Part shown: piece by piece, positions 1 through 9,500 of the stretch
Layout of the letters: every line of letters begins with the position of its first letter
Numbering within the stretch: position 1 is the stretch's first letter
From: an uncultured Ruminococcus sp.
GTDB taxonomy: Bacteria > Bacillota > Clostridia > Oscillospirales > CAG-272
NCBI GenBank assembly: GCA_900551005.1
Contig: URUL01000012.1
Coordinates: 1 to 30,917 of the forward strand
Length of the DNA: 30,917 nucleotides
Reading direction: 5' to 3'
Notes under the pieces: generated by a model
Database searches by the model: none
The model's input: only the letters and a program-made list of their open reading frames with translations
What the model was told of the DNA's origin: nothing
Made by a program: the position numbers and the translations under genes

Positions 1-87
1 GAGTGTATTTTTTTTGCTTTGCCTGCCGCCCGCACTCACTTGCCACGCAGTACTCCCTGCGACTCAGTCGCGTATGCGGAAGGAGTT

Positions 88-113
88 AAAAAGAGGAAGC
101 CCTTCCTCTTTTT
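88..113. terminator. Symmetric hairpin with A and T tracts, possible bidirectional terminator
   Basis: An 11-bp perfect inverted repeat (AAAAAGAGGAA and its complement) flanks a GCCC loop. The A-tract and T-tract would give a U-run on either strand. No gene is visible to its left inside the window, so which transcript it would end is unknown. It could also be part of the repeat element that follows. Confidence 0.45.
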
Positions 114-122
114 GTCCTTTTC

Positions 123-249
123 GTACTTTTCGGACAGGCGAAAAGTACCCCTTACCTATTGTTCCTTTCCAGACAAGCGAAAAGTACATGATGCTTTTTT
201 GTTACTTTCCGGACAAGCGAAAAGTACCCCTTACTTATTCTTACTTTTC
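123..249. repeat. Tandem palindromic (REP-like) repeats, three copies plus a partial fourth
   Basis: Copy 1 (123-148) is a perfect 10-bp inverted repeat, GTACTTTTCG and its complement, around a 6-nt loop. Copies 2 (161-187) and 3 (201-227) keep the right arm CGAAAAGTAC exactly and have a diverged left arm. A left-arm fragment lies at 240-249. The repeat period is 38-40 bp. Short frames across it give similar peptides (KRKVPLTY-like) only because the DNA repeats; there is no ribosome binding site and I do not call a gene. Position at the window edge fits an assembly break in a multicopy element. Confidence 0.7.
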
Positions 250-280
250 AAAAAAATAACAGCCGCAAAAATGCGGCTGT
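250..280 (-). terminator. Rho-independent terminator of the proline operon
   Basis: On the minus strand a 9-bp perfect stem (ACAGCCGCA paired with TGCGGCTGT) is followed by a run of Ts. It lies 15 bp past the proC stop codon. Confidence 0.85.
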
Positions 281-295
281 ACTCATCTTGTTCTC

Positions 296-1105
296 TTATT
301 TTCCCGCCAGCTCAAGCGTGCGCTTATAGGATGCCTGTACCGCTTCGCGCACGAGCTTGTCAAGCCCGTTTTTTTCAAAGCTGCGAACTCCCTCTATCGT
401 CGTTCCGCCGGGACTGCAAACCTTTATCTTTAACTCCTCGGGAGCTTCCGCTGAGGAAAGTGCCAGCCCCGCCGCGCCGAGCATGGTCTGCTCGGCATAG
501 AGACGCGCTTTTTCCGCATCCAAGCCCAGCTCTTTCCCTGCCTCCTCAAATGCGCTGATAAACATAAACATAAACGCGGGTCCGCAGCCTGATATCACGC
601 TTGCCGCGTCTATTTTTTCCTCGGAGATCATATCGCAGATGCCGGCATGTTCCAGAGCCTCCTTGAATTCGGAAAGCTCCGCCTCAGCCACGAGCGAATT
701 AGCCGTGCAGAGGATCATGCCCTCTCCTATCGCCACAGGCGTATTTGGCATGATACGGATAACGGGAATATTCCCGCCGAAAAGCGAAGATATCGTTTCC
801 GAAGAAAGCCCTGCCGCCATGGTCACGAGGATAAAACGATCCTCGCGCGCGCCAAGGACAGGTGCGATCTCCTCGGCAAGCGCTGCCATGCCCTGCGGCT
901 TCACTCCGAGAAAAATATATCTGCAGGAGCTTGCCACCTCGGCATTGGTCCCTGCCTCACATCCAAGCTCCTCGGCAAGCGCGCGCGCCTTTTCCGCCGA
1001 CCTGTTTGAGAGAAGCATCTCCTCGGGCTCTGTCTTTTCCGAAACGGCACGGGCGAGTGCTCCTCCCATATTTCCCGTTCCGATGAAACCAAATTTATAT
1101 TGCAT
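296..1105 (-). CDS. proC: Pyrroline-5-carboxylate reductase
   Basis: This enzyme makes proline from 1-pyrroline-5-carboxylate with NAD(P)H, the last step of proline synthesis, in the cytosol. The 269-residue protein has the usual family length. The N-terminal Rossmann motif is GFIGTGNMGGAL, and the C-terminal dimerisation and substrate domain shows VSGCGPAF and PGGTTIEGV. I chose the ATG at 1105 because GGAG lies 8 nt upstream of it; the in-frame ATG at 1111 would sit only 2 nt from the same GGAG. It is the last gene of the operon, 25 bp after proA, with a strong terminator just beyond its stop. Confidence 0.96.
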   Translation of the reverse strand: MQYKFGFIGTGNMGGALARAVSEKTEPEEMLLSNRSAEKARALAEELGCEAGTNAEVASSCRYIFLGVKPQGMAALAEEIAPVLGAREDRFILVTMAAGLSSETISSLFGGNIPVIRIMPNTPVAIGEGMILCTANSLVAEAELSEFKEALEHAGICDMISEEKIDAASVISGCGPAFMFMFISAFEEAGKELGLDAEKARLYAEQTMLGAAGLALSSAEAPEELKIKVCSPGGTTIEGVRSFEKNGLDKLVREAVQASYKRTLELAGK

Positions 1106-1130
1106 TTTCATATCTCCTTTTTGCCGCCGA

Positions 1131-2393
1131 TCAACGGATCTGACCTTTTCCTCTTATAATATATTTATATGAAGTTAGCTCTTCGAGTCCCATCGGACCT
1201 CGTGCGTGAAGCTTTTGTGTCGAAATACCCATTTCACAGCCGAGACCGAACTCGCCGCCGTCGGTAAATCGCGTCGAAGCGTTGATATAGACCGCGGCGC
1301 TGTCGACCAGCGAAGCAAAAGCCGCCTGTGCCGCACTGTCCTCGGCGATAATGGCATCGCTATGCCCTGTGGAATGGAGCGCGATATGCTTCACCGCATC
1401 ATAAACATCGTCTGCTACGCCGACAGCCATGATATAATCGAGAAATTCCGTATCAAAATCCTTCTCTGAGGCAGGTGTGCCGCCGATGAGCTCAGCGGCG
1501 CGCGAATCAAGGCGCAGCTCGACGGGAACAAGCCCCGCTTCTCTTCTCTTTTCGACAAGCACCGCCTTCAGCTTCGGCAGAAACTGCGCCGCTATATCGC
1601 GATGAACCAGGCAGACCTCCGCCGCATTGCAGACAGAGGGACGGCTCGTCTTGGCATTGGCGATGATATCCAGTGCCTTGTCGGTATCGGCGCTCTTGTC
1701 CACATAGATATGGCAAATGCCCGTACCTGTTTCTATGCAGGGGACGATCGCCTTTTCGACGCATGCGCGGATAAGCCCCGCGCCACCGCGGGGGATAAGA
1801 AGGTCAACATAGCCGCGTGCAAGCATCAGCTCTTCCGCGCTCGCTCTGCTCATGTCGTCTATGATATTGACAAAATCCTCGGGAAGTCCGCATTCCGCAA
1901 GTCCCCTGCGCATGGAGGAGGCGATGGCATGAGAGGAATCATATGCCTCCTTGCCTCCGCGAAGAATGCAAACATTGCCGCTCTTTATACAAAGTGCCGC
2001 GGCATCCGAGGTGACATTCGGTCGGCTTTCGTATATGATTGCGATGACACCGAGCGGAACGGATATTTTATCGATTTCCAGCCCATTCGGGCGTACGGTA
2101 TGCGAGAGAAGCCGTCCCACGGGGTCGGGCAAAGCGGCAACAGCGCGTATGCCCTCCGCCATCGCGGCAATTCTCGCTTCATTCAGCGCAAGCCTGTCCA
2201 GCATCACGCGGGAGAAACGTCCCTCCGCCTCTGCTTTTTCCATATCCGAAGCATTTGCCGTGAGGATCGCTTGAGAATCCTCCTCGAGCGCATCCGCCAT
2301 GGCATAAAGTGCCTTATTTTTTTCCTCTGCAGACAGCGCGGCAAGTGCCGTCTTTGCCGCTTTGGCATTTTTCAGTATGTCAGCCGTCATCAT
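1131..2393 (-). CDS. proA: Gamma-glutamyl phosphate reductase (glutamate-5-semialdehyde dehydrogenase)
   Basis: It reduces glutamyl-5-phosphate to glutamate-5-semialdehyde with NADPH; the product cyclises to the ProC substrate. The 420 residues cover the whole aldehyde-dehydrogenase-fold family. Visible motifs include YESRPNVTSDAA (about 121-132), the LRGGKEA stretch near 144 and the catalytic cysteine C255 in RPSVCNAAEV. It starts 5 bp after the proB stop, so the two are probably translated together, as expected for a kinase/reductase pair that shares an unstable intermediate. Two adjacent ATG codons could start it; the first lies 10 nt from GAGGA. Confidence 0.96.
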   Translation of the reverse strand: MMTADILKNAKAAKTALAALSAEEKNKALYAMADALEEDSQAILTANASDMEKAEAEGRFSRVMLDRLALNEARIAAMAEGIRAVAALPDPVGRLLSHTVRPNGLEIDKISVPLGVIAIIYESRPNVTSDAAALCIKSGNVCILRGGKEAYDSSHAIASSMRRGLAECGLPEDFVNIIDDMSRASAEELMLARGYVDLLIPRGGAGLIRACVEKAIVPCIETGTGICHIYVDKSADTDKALDIIANAKTSRPSVCNAAEVCLVHRDIAAQFLPKLKAVLVEKRREAGLVPVELRLDSRAAELIGGTPASEKDFDTEFLDYIMAVGVADDVYDAVKHIALHSTGHSDAIIAEDSAAQAAFASLVDSAAVYINASTRFTDGGEFGLGCEMGISTQKLHARGPMGLEELTSYKYIIRGKGQIR

Positions 2394-2398
2394 GATTT

Positions 2399-3169
2399 TT
2401 ATGTCCTCTTTCCCAGAAAACGCGTGCCGAGCGCCTTTCCGTCAACGATATTATAGAGTGCGGCGGGATTGGCTCCGTTCGCTATTATCATATCAATACC
2501 CGCATTCGTCGCGATCTCTGCGGCATGCAGCTTCGTTTTCATGCCGCCCGTGCCGAGCTCTGAGCCTTTTCCCTCGCCCAGAGTCATGACCTCGGGTGTG
2601 AGCTCCTCGATGACGGGAATGAGCTTCGCATCGGGACATTTACGCGGATCGCTCGTATAGAGCCCATCGATATCGGAAAGCAGAACAAGCAGATCTGCTC
2701 CGATATTGGCGGCAACTATGGCGCCGAGCGTATCGTTATCACCTATTACGATCTCGTCCGTGGCTACGGTATCGTTCTCATTGATGACGGGAAGAGCGCC
2801 GAGCTCCAAGAGGCGGAACATGGTATTTTTGAAATTTTCCCTGCGCGTATCGTTCTCCACATCCTCTTTTGTCAGAAGGATCTGCGCGACGGTATGATTG
2901 TATTCTCCAAAGAGCTTATCATATGTATACATCAGTTCGCACTGACCGACTGCCGCCGCCGCCTGCTTTGAGGGGATATCTGTCGGCCGTTTTTTCAGTC
3001 CCAGCTTGCCGACACCCATACCGATAGCACCCGAGGAAATGAGTATGATCTCGTTTCCCGCGTTTTTCAAGTCGCTCATCACACGGCAAAGCTCCTCCAC
3101 ACGGCGTATATTCAGCATGCCTGTGCCATAGGCAAGTGTCGATGTCCCTACTTTTATTACGATTCTCAT
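2399..3169 (-). CDS. proB: Glutamate 5-kinase, short form without PUA domain
   Basis: It phosphorylates glutamate with ATP, the committed step of proline synthesis. The protein is an amino-acid-kinase fold: IVIKVGTSTL at the N-terminus, SSGAIGMGVGKLGL, INENDTVA, then IGDNDTLGAIVA with LLSDIDGLYTSDPR, and GTGGMKTKLHAA near the end. At 256 residues it stops after the kinase domain. E. coli ProB is about 110 residues longer and ends in a PUA domain. Single-domain forms exist in other bacteria, and the clean stop followed by proA argues against truncation. Proline feedback, if present, must act through the kinase domain; that is inference. Confidence 0.95.
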   Translation of the reverse strand: MRIVIKVGTSTLAYGTGMLNIRRVEELCRVMSDLKNAGNEIILISSGAIGMGVGKLGLKKRPTDIPSKQAAAAVGQCELMYTYDKLFGEYNHTVAQILLTKEDVENDTRRENFKNTMFRLLELGALPVINENDTVATDEIVIGDNDTLGAIVAANIGADLLVLLSDIDGLYTSDPRKCPDAKLIPVIEELTPEVMTLGEGKGSELGTGGMKTKLHAAEIATNAGIDMIIANGANPAALYNIVDGKALGTRFLGKRT

Positions 3170-3195
3170 ATTTTTTCTCCGTAAATTTATTCATA

Positions 3196-4137
3196 CTAAG
3201 CGCCGAGCGTTTTTGCAAGGAAAGCATTGAGTGCGTCGTCGCATCTGTCCCGATCGACGAGATAGCTCAAGCCATGCCCCGCTCCCTCCACGGAAATAAA
3301 AGTCTTATCTCCCGAAAAAGCCGCGGCATTTTCCTCTCCCATGCGATACGGCACGAAATCATCCGCCATGCCATGGATAAAAAGCACCGGCAGGCGGCAT
3401 TTTGCGAGCGCCTGCGCAGTGGAATATTCGCTTATATCATATCCCGCGAGCAGTCGAAACCATATATTCATCGCGGGAAGGATGAGAGCAGGCGGAACAT
3501 GATAGTCCTTTCGTATCACCTCGGAAAGTATCGCCGCGGGCGAAGTAAAGCCGCAGTCGGCAATTATCCCCTTTACCTGCGGCGGCAGGTCATCGCCCGA
3601 TGCCATGAGCACCGTCGTCGCACCCATGGAAAGCCCCTCCAAAATGAGCGGCTGTCCTTCGAAAATGCGCGTCGCTTCTTTTGCCCACAGCAGACAATCG
3701 CCGCGCTCTTTGACGCCGAAGCCTATGTATTTTCCTTCGCTTTCGCCGTGAGCGCGCTGGTCTGTGAGAAGCAGATTTATCCCCTTCTCGATATATTTTC
3801 GGATGATCAGGGAAAAATCAAAATATCCGTAGTCCGAGCGGTATCCGTGAAAGAGCACCGCGGCACCGTGTGCGTTTTCCGCGCGAAAAACTTTTGCATG
3901 CAGGCATAGCCCATCCGAGGAGGTTATATAGACATCCTCATACGGGAGTGAGCGCGCATAATTGACGCCTGCAGTCAGCTCATCGCGGTATTTTTCATAC
4001 TTGGGCGATGCAATCAATTTATCTATATTGGCCGCTTTTCCTCTTCTTGCCGCGGTGCGAAAGCAGAAATATGCAATCACCATATACAAAAGCGCGAGAA
4101 GAAGCAAGCAAGCCATTACTATACCGAATATCTTCAT
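3196..4137 (-). CDS. Membrane-anchored alpha/beta hydrolase (S33-like)
   Basis: A serine hydrolase of unknown substrate. Residues 1-25 form one hydrophobic segment without a clear signal-peptidase site, so it is probably an uncleaved membrane anchor; I cannot tell which side the catalytic domain faces. The catalytic signs are an oxyanion-type HGYR (97-100), the nucleophile elbow GLSMGA with Ser170, Asp259 in HGMADDFVP and His288 in GAGHG. I chose the ATG at 4137, which overlaps the TGA of the upstream gene in an ATGA junction; an ATG ten codons earlier has no visible ribosome binding site. It lies 26 bp before proB, in the same operon, but a role in proline metabolism is not evident. Confidence 0.85.
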   Translation of the reverse strand: MKIFGIVMACLLLLALLYMVIAYFCFRTAARRGKAANIDKLIASPKYEKYRDELTAGVNYARSLPYEDVYITSSDGLCLHAKVFRAENAHGAAVLFHGYRSDYGYFDFSLIIRKYIEKGINLLLTDQRAHGESEGKYIGFGVKERGDCLLWAKEATRIFEGQPLILEGLSMGATTVLMASGDDLPPQVKGIIADCGFTSPAAILSEVIRKDYHVPPALILPAMNIWFRLLAGYDISEYSTAQALAKCRLPVLFIHGMADDFVPYRMGEENAAAFSGDKTFISVEGAGHGLSYLVDRDRCDDALNAFLAKTLGA

Positions 4138-5309
4138 GCTTCTGCGGAAAGGTGCTTTATGTAGCAACGGCGGCGCTTATGACAGCGCGATTCAAAATTC
4201 TTTTCCCACATGGATTGGATCTTATAGTTGTCCTCAAGCATAGGGCCTGTCTCGGCATATTTGATGCCGTATTTCTTTGCGCCGCGGAACATGTGCGTTA
4301 TCAGATTTGCATTGACAGCCTTGCCCATATATTCGGGCGCCGTGCCGATGAGCATCATTTCCAAAACGTCAAATTTCTTCTGTGTAAAATAATGGAGCAG
4401 AGGCACCCATCCGAAGGGAAAAAGACTTCCCTTGGCTTTCTGCACAGCCTCCAGCATACTCGGCATAACGACACCGAAGCATATCGGCTTGTCGTTTTTA
4501 TCGAGCACAACGAGTAAAAAATCAGGCTTTACCATGGCGATAAACTGATTTTTATAAAGTTCTACCTGTTTTTCCGTCAGAGGAATGACGCCGTACAAAT
4601 GCTTATATGCATCAAAAAGCAACTCGAAAATTCCCGGAATATAGGGCAGTACATCTTTTGTTTTCTTCAACTCGAGAATGCGCAAGCCGTCGCGCGTAAG
4701 AGAATAATTCGCTATTTTTTCTATTCTGGGATCCAGTGCTTCCGGTGCCTTGATCTCGCGCTCCACCCAGTCTACTCTCTTCCCATAGCCGAGCGCCTCA
4801 AGATGCTCCTTATAATATTCATGATTATAAGTGGTGATAAACATGCCGCGCTCATTAAAACCATCGACGAGAAGTCCCTGATGGTCAAGATCACAAAAGC
4901 CCATAGGGCCCTGGATATTCTCCATACCCTTCTCTCTCGCCCAGTTCTCCACCTCGGAAATAAGCGCGCGAGAAACCTCGATATCATCGATCACGTCATA
5001 GCGGGAAAAGCGCACGCATTTCTGATTCCATACTTCGTTGAAGCGCTTATTGAGTATCGCCGCTATTCTGCCTGCGGGCTTGCCGTTTTTATATGCCATG
5101 AAATATCTTGCCTCGCAATATTCAAAGGCGGGATTTTTGTCCTTTCTCAGATTCTCCTCTTCATCGAGCATGAGACTCGGACAATAGCTCTTGTTTCCCT
5201 TATAAAGTCTATCAGGAAAACGGATAAATTTGCGAAGATCGGCTCTTGATTCGATCTCTTTGATCAGGATTGTATCTTCTCCCGATTTTATTTCCCGAAT
5301 ATTTTTCAT
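4134..5309 (-). CDS. Large GNAT-like acyltransferase family protein
   Basis: A 391-residue cytosolic protein that resembles large clostridial and Bacteroidetes proteins annotated as GNAT-superfamily N-acetyltransferases. Residues about 30-180 hold an acetyltransferase-like segment (RYFMAYKNGKPAGRIAAI, then QGPMGFCDLDHQGLLVDGF). The C-terminal third has AETGPMLEDNYKIQSMWE followed by a basic KRRRCYIKH tail, a typical ending of this group. Catalytic residues cannot be assigned and the substrate is unknown. The start has a good GGGGG ribosome binding site. It is the first gene behind the promoter at 5361-5389 and is coupled to the hydrolase by a 4-nt overlap. Confidence is high that it is a gene and moderate for the family. 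Confidence 0.7.
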   Translation of the reverse strand: MKNIREIKSGEDTILIKEIESRADLRKFIRFPDRLYKGNKSYCPSLMLDEEENLRKDKNPAFEYCEARYFMAYKNGKPAGRIAAILNKRFNEVWNQKCVRFSRYDVIDDIEVSRALISEVENWAREKGMENIQGPMGFCDLDHQGLLVDGFNERGMFITTYNHEYYKEHLEALGYGKRVDWVEREIKAPEALDPRIEKIANYSLTRDGLRILELKKTKDVLPYIPGIFELLFDAYKHLYGVIPLTEKQVELYKNQFIAMVKPDFLLVVLDKNDKPICFGVVMPSMLEAVQKAKGSLFPFGWVPLLHYFTQKKFDVLEMMLIGTAPEYMGKAVNANLITHMFRGAKKYGIKYAETGPMLEDNYKIQSMWEKNFESRCHKRRRCYIKHLSAEA

Positions 5310-5360
5310 ATTTTCCCCCTGTCGGATATAAAAGCTATCTTTCTTATTGCTTTATGTATA

Positions 5361-5389
5361 ATTATACTACCGTTTTCAAGATTTATCAA
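5361..5389 (-). promoter_or_regulatory. Sigma-A type promoter of the proBAC operon
   Basis: On the minus strand, TTGATA (5389-5384) and TATAAT (5366-5361) are 17 bp apart. The predicted leader is only about 45 nt, so there is no room for a T-box or a riboswitch. Confidence 0.8.
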
Positions 5390-5472
5390 TAAAAAGAAAC
5401 AAAAAAAATAACGATATTATTTCATAAAAAAGCGCAAAATAAAAAATATCTCTGAAATCAGAGGGAAATGTA

Positions 5473-5500
5473 TTGACAAATGGAAATTTTGTGATATAAT
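5473..5500 (+). promoter_or_regulatory. Promoter of the tRNA-Lys gene
   Basis: Perfect consensus boxes TTGACA (5473-5478) and TATAAT (5495-5500) with a 16-bp spacer, ending 30 bp before the tRNA. Confidence 0.9.
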
Positions 5501-5530
5501 ATTTAGGCGCGAATGTAAAAATACTCATAT

Positions 5531-5606
5531 GATCCATTAGCTCAGAAGGTAGAGCACATGACTTTTAATCATGGTGTCCGGAGTTCGACTCTCCGATGGA
5601 TCACCA
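5531..5606 (+). tRNA. tRNA-Lys (anticodon UUU)
   Basis: A 76-nt cloverleaf. The 7-bp acceptor stem GATCCAT pairs with ATGGATC (5596-5602), followed by discriminator A and a genome-encoded CCA. The anticodon stem CATGA/TCATG closes the loop CTTTTAA, which puts TTT at positions 34-36 and reads AAA/AAG lysine codons. The T-arm has the GTTCGACTC loop region. It is a single-gene unit with its own promoter and terminator. Confidence 0.97.
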
Positions 5607-5607
5607 G

Positions 5608-5637
5608 ATCCCGAATTTCACAATTCGGGATTTTTTT
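5608..5637 (+). terminator. Terminator of tRNA-Lys
   Basis: A 10-bp stem (ATCCCGAATT paired with AATTCGGGAT) with a 4-nt loop and a T-run, starting two bases after the CCA end. Confidence 0.92.
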
Positions 5638-5769
5638 ATCTTCTCTGTCATCGCACCGCTGCATGATCGCGCTTTGTCAGAAGAAAGATCCATGAGCTTC
5701 TTCTTTGCGGAGAAATGAAATATATATAAATTTTTCGGCGCGGCTATATACTTTTTCCCACTTTTGTGG

Positions 5770-5775
5770 TAAAAT
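5770..5775 (+). promoter_or_regulatory. Possible extended -10 promoter of the DUF4364 gene
   Basis: TAAAAT is preceded directly by TGG (a TGn extended -10). No convincing -35 box lies 16-18 bp upstream. A start about 7 bp further on would leave a leader of about 20 nt. Confidence 0.3.
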
Positions 5776-5803
5776 GAAAAAGAACCGAGGGAGGTGTGTA
5801 AAA

Positions 5804-6361
5804 ATGGCGTTACAGCTGAAAGAAAAAACCGACGTTAAGATTTTTATACTTTATCTTCTCATGAATATAGGCAAGCCGATCGATCTTGTCACACTGAATG
5901 ATATTGTCGTTCAGGATGAATTTGTAAATCAGTTTGATTTCATGGATTGCATATGCGAGCTTGTGGAGGCAGGTGCCGTCGATAAAATAACGATCGGCGA
6001 GAGGAATCTCTACAATATCACGCATGATGGCGTGATCGCCGCCCGCACACTGCAAAGTACCCTTCTGCCGCAAATCAGAGAGAAGAGCTTCCGCAGCGCC
6101 ATTCAGCTCCTGAGCTTTAAGCGTCGGGGGAGCAAGGCTTCTTCTCGGATAGAAAAAAGGGAGGATGGGCGCTTCTGCCTTATCTGTACCATATCCGATG
6201 CCGGCGGCGCTTATATGGAAACTTCCTTTGTTTTCGATGTGCTCCGTCAGGCTGAGCGCATGAAATATAACTTTGACGATAATGCCGAATTTATTTATCG
6301 CGGTATGCTCGGACTTTTTTCCGGCGATGTAAATTACCTCGCTCCCGAAATAGAGGAATAA
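5804..6361 (+). CDS. DUF4364 family winged-helix protein
   Basis: A 185-residue protein that matches DUF4364, a family found mainly in Clostridia and without an established function. Residues about 5-90 read as a winged helix-turn-helix (DVKIFILYLLMNIGKPIDLVTLNDIV, then a wing around RNLYNITHDGV), so it may bind DNA. The C-terminal half is a small alpha/beta domain. I chose the ATG at 5804 because GGGAGGTG lies just upstream; an open frame 33 codons longer has no such site. It stands alone, convergent with the giant surface-protein gene, and ends at its own terminator. Any regulatory link between the two is untested. Confidence 0.85.
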   Translation: MALQLKEKTDVKIFILYLLMNIGKPIDLVTLNDIVVQDEFVNQFDFMDCICELVEAGAVDKITIGERNLYNITHDGVIAARTLQSTLLPQIREKSFRSAIQLLSFKRRGSKASSRIEKREDGRFCLICTISDAGGAYMETSFVFDVLRQAERMKYNFDDNAEFIYRGMLGLFSGDVNYLAPEIEE

Positions 6362-6430
6362 GCTGATATCGGTAGCCTGCGCGAATACTCAGTTTGCGTT
6401 CGGTACCGTTATAAGATGAAGATAAACACA

Positions 6431-6466
6431 AATACCCTGCCTTTGAAAAAGGTGGGGTATTTTTTT
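6431..6466 (+). terminator. Terminator of the DUF4364 gene
   Basis: AATACCC pairs with GGGTATT, continued by two G-U wobbles and a CCTT/AAGG stem, and is followed by seven Ts. Confidence 0.85.
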
Positions 6467-6477
6467 GCAAAAAATAA

Positions 6478-6515
6478 GGCAAAAAGAAACAGACCACCCG
6501 AGGGTGGCCTGTTTC
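6478..6515 (-). terminator. Terminator of the giant surface-protein gene
   Basis: On the minus strand a 14-bp stem with one mismatch (GAAACAGG-CACCC type arms, 6486-6515) precedes a TTTTT run. It is back to back with the terminator of the convergent gene. Confidence 0.88.
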
Positions 6516-6541
6516 GGTATTCAGTTAATCAGGGAATACTA

Positions 6542-9500
6542 TTACTTTGTGAATGAAGGAACGATTACATAGTATGTTCCGTCAACGTACAGATATGTGA
6601 ATGTGAGGGTTGCATCTACGCCGTATGTGTACTTCGCGCTTTCGATATAACGTCTGATAGCGGAAGATGCGATTGTAGATGCGCTCCAGAACTGACCGTC
6701 CATCTTAGCAAGAGATGCTACCTTGGCTTCTTCAAGTTCTGTAACTGCCTCTTCATATGCTGTCTTGTACTTAGCTACAACTGCTGCGGAGAGTTCGCCG
6801 CCGTCTCTTGCAGTCTCATAAACCTTCTTAGCAAGCGCTACTGCGTTGTACTTAGATTCAAGACCGCTTACGATTTCGTTGAATGCAGCGATGGAAACAT
6901 TGGTATTGTTGCCTGCAACATAGAGCTTCGTAGCATCCATATCTGTGTAGATGAACTTAACATTCCAGTTGGAAATGTCAACGTTCTTCTTGCCGTTTAC
7001 TGTAGCGACAAGCTTATCGGCTGTTGCGCTTGTGATAACAGCTGTGCCACAGTAGTTCGGGTCGAGGTTGTTTTCGAAGGTAACGAGGTCATATGTGTAG
7101 TTATATGTCTTCGTGCCTACGAGAACATTGCTCTTAGATACCTTTCTCGTGCCGAACATTGTGCCCATGTTTGCAATGATCTTGCCGTTCTTGTCTACCT
7201 TGTAGAAGGAACCTGCCTCGATTACAAACTTGAGGTCTGTCGGGTTGAAGGAAGAAGATGTTGTATCATACTCGTAGTAGATTTCGCCGAATTCAGATCC
7301 GTCAAGTGCATATACTGGCTTATCTGTCTTTACGATGTAAGATGTGCCTGTTTCGTCAGCATTGAGTATTGTTGTTACGTCAGAGCCAACGAATACTATT
7401 ACAGACTCATCAGAAGGTGTTTCAGTAGGCTGTGTGCCTATGAATTCACCGATAACTGTGATGCATGTGATAGTCTTAAGATCTGCGCTGAGAGCGATCT
7501 GAGCCTCTGTAGCAAAGAGGATCGAATCCTTGCTTTCAAGGAGAGCCTTAACGGTTGTTGTCTTACCAACAACTGTGCCGGCGTCATTGCTCGGGTTCAT
7601 AACGATAACCTGTGTAGAACCGGGAACCTTGTATTCTGTGTTGCTTGCGCCGAGTTTAACGAGGTAGTAGCCGGGAACGAAGCCGGAATCCTGAGGAACC
7701 ATAGCTCTTGCAGAAGAGAAGAGGTTCATAGAAGAAACATCTACATCATCATACTCAGAGAGTGCCACAGATTCTGCTTCAGCTGTATCTACCTTAACTT
7801 CTACAGTTACAAAGTTGATCTTGCCGTTTGCGCCAACATAGTTGAATGTCTTAGCGGGCTCAAGCTCTGCATAGATCTTGCCGCCGAATGAATAGTACTT
7901 CCAAGCTCTGGTGCTTGTGCCTGCAGCGAAGCTTGCAGCGCTTTCAGCTGTCATGCGATCTGCATCTGCGGGAGTACCCTTAACATCGTTGCCTGCATTG
8001 TCCTTAGCTGTTACATAGTAACCGCCGTCAGCACTTACAGGATACGGCTTGTAAGTTGTTGTGATAGCTGTTGTAGCGACTGTATCGAATATTACATCGA
8101 ATACATACTTGCTGCCTGCGCGGCCTGTTACATAGTAAGAAGGATTGTATCCGAGAACTTTTTCTGCAACAGATACGTATGTATAGGCATTTACAAATCT
8201 TTCTGCGTCTGCAACAGCAACCTTCTTAGCTGCATCGAGAGATGTAACAACGCTGGTTCTGGTGAGATCGCGCTCGAAGTAGAGTCCTGCGCCGAGGTCG
8301 TTTGCGTTCGGCTCAGCAACTACGACGAAGCCACCCTTCGCTGCGTCATATACATAGTATGTCTTGCCTGCAATTATTTCAGTATTTGTTGTCGGAACGA
8401 GGTAGAGAGACTCTGCCTTGCCGGCGTCAAGTACTGTAACGATGCCTGCATTCGGCCATGAGAGTTCGGAGGCTTCCTGAGCGGATACAGAATGAGTGTA
8501 ATAGAAGCTACCGGCACGATGGTCAGCATTAAGATAGTGGCCAGGGTTCGTATATGAGAAATACTGAATGTACTGAAGCCCTCTACCTTCGCTTTCGCTG
8601 CCACTTGTCTGAGGATTGGAAACTCTCATTACGTGATAAGAGCCTGCTTCCTTTGTCATTGTGACATAGTAGAAGTTGTCAGCGGCAGTAACCTTTTCGT
8701 CTTTTGTGAGGTCGTGAACTACGTTACCGCTATAGATATCGCGGTATGTAGCTGCGTTAGCGACATCCCAGATCGTAGAAGCGGAAGCTCTTACGTTGTA
8801 AGTCTTGAGACCTACGGAACCTTCATATTTCTGGCTATCCTTACCGGTTATAATATTTGCGAGAGCATCCTGGAGGGTACCCTTGTTATTTGTAAGTGTC
8901 TTTATAAGACGCTGTTCAAGAGTAAGACCTTCTGTGGTGGCCAAACCATTCCATCCACGGTTAATCCAAATGTTCGCTGTTCTGGGATTAGCCAAGAACT
9001 TTGCCTTAACCTGAGCAACACTCGGACGGGTAATGCCACTGTTGTTAATACTTGTGGCAAGGTCAGAAATGCTTGTATAAGAAGAATAGTAAATCTGGTC
9101 TATAGTCTTATATGTGCCTGTAACGGCAACATTTACCTTATAGGTGTTGCCTTCATCAGCCTTTGTTACGTTAACAACGAAGCCTCTGCCGTCGCTGGAT
9201 GCGGAAGCCTTAGCAAGGATGATATTGCTGTCTGCATCGAGAACGTAGTTGATGTACTTGTTGTTTACCCATGCGGATACCATTGCGGCAATGGAAGCCT
9301 TATCAGCTGCCTTGTAGATACCTGCATCGTTGGGATCGAGTACAACTACTTCGTAGTCGTAACCGGCATCTGTGATAACCTTTGTATCGGTCGTGAAGCC
9401 TTCAACGTTCTTGAGAACCAGCAGTGCGATGGGTGTGAAGTCAGCGTCAACCTTTACATTCTGCTGATAGTATGTGCTTGCGTCTGCAAGAACAAGCTCT

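Noticed and set aside
19..558. 179-codon rightward frame over the left-end repeats
   Set aside because: Its repeated peptide comes from the palindromic DNA repeats, and it runs into proC on the other strand without a ribosome binding site.
5310..5360. Possible T-box or proline-responsive leader before the proline operon
   Set aside because: The predicted leader is about 45 nt, far too short for a T-box, and no specifier or antiterminator sequence is visible.
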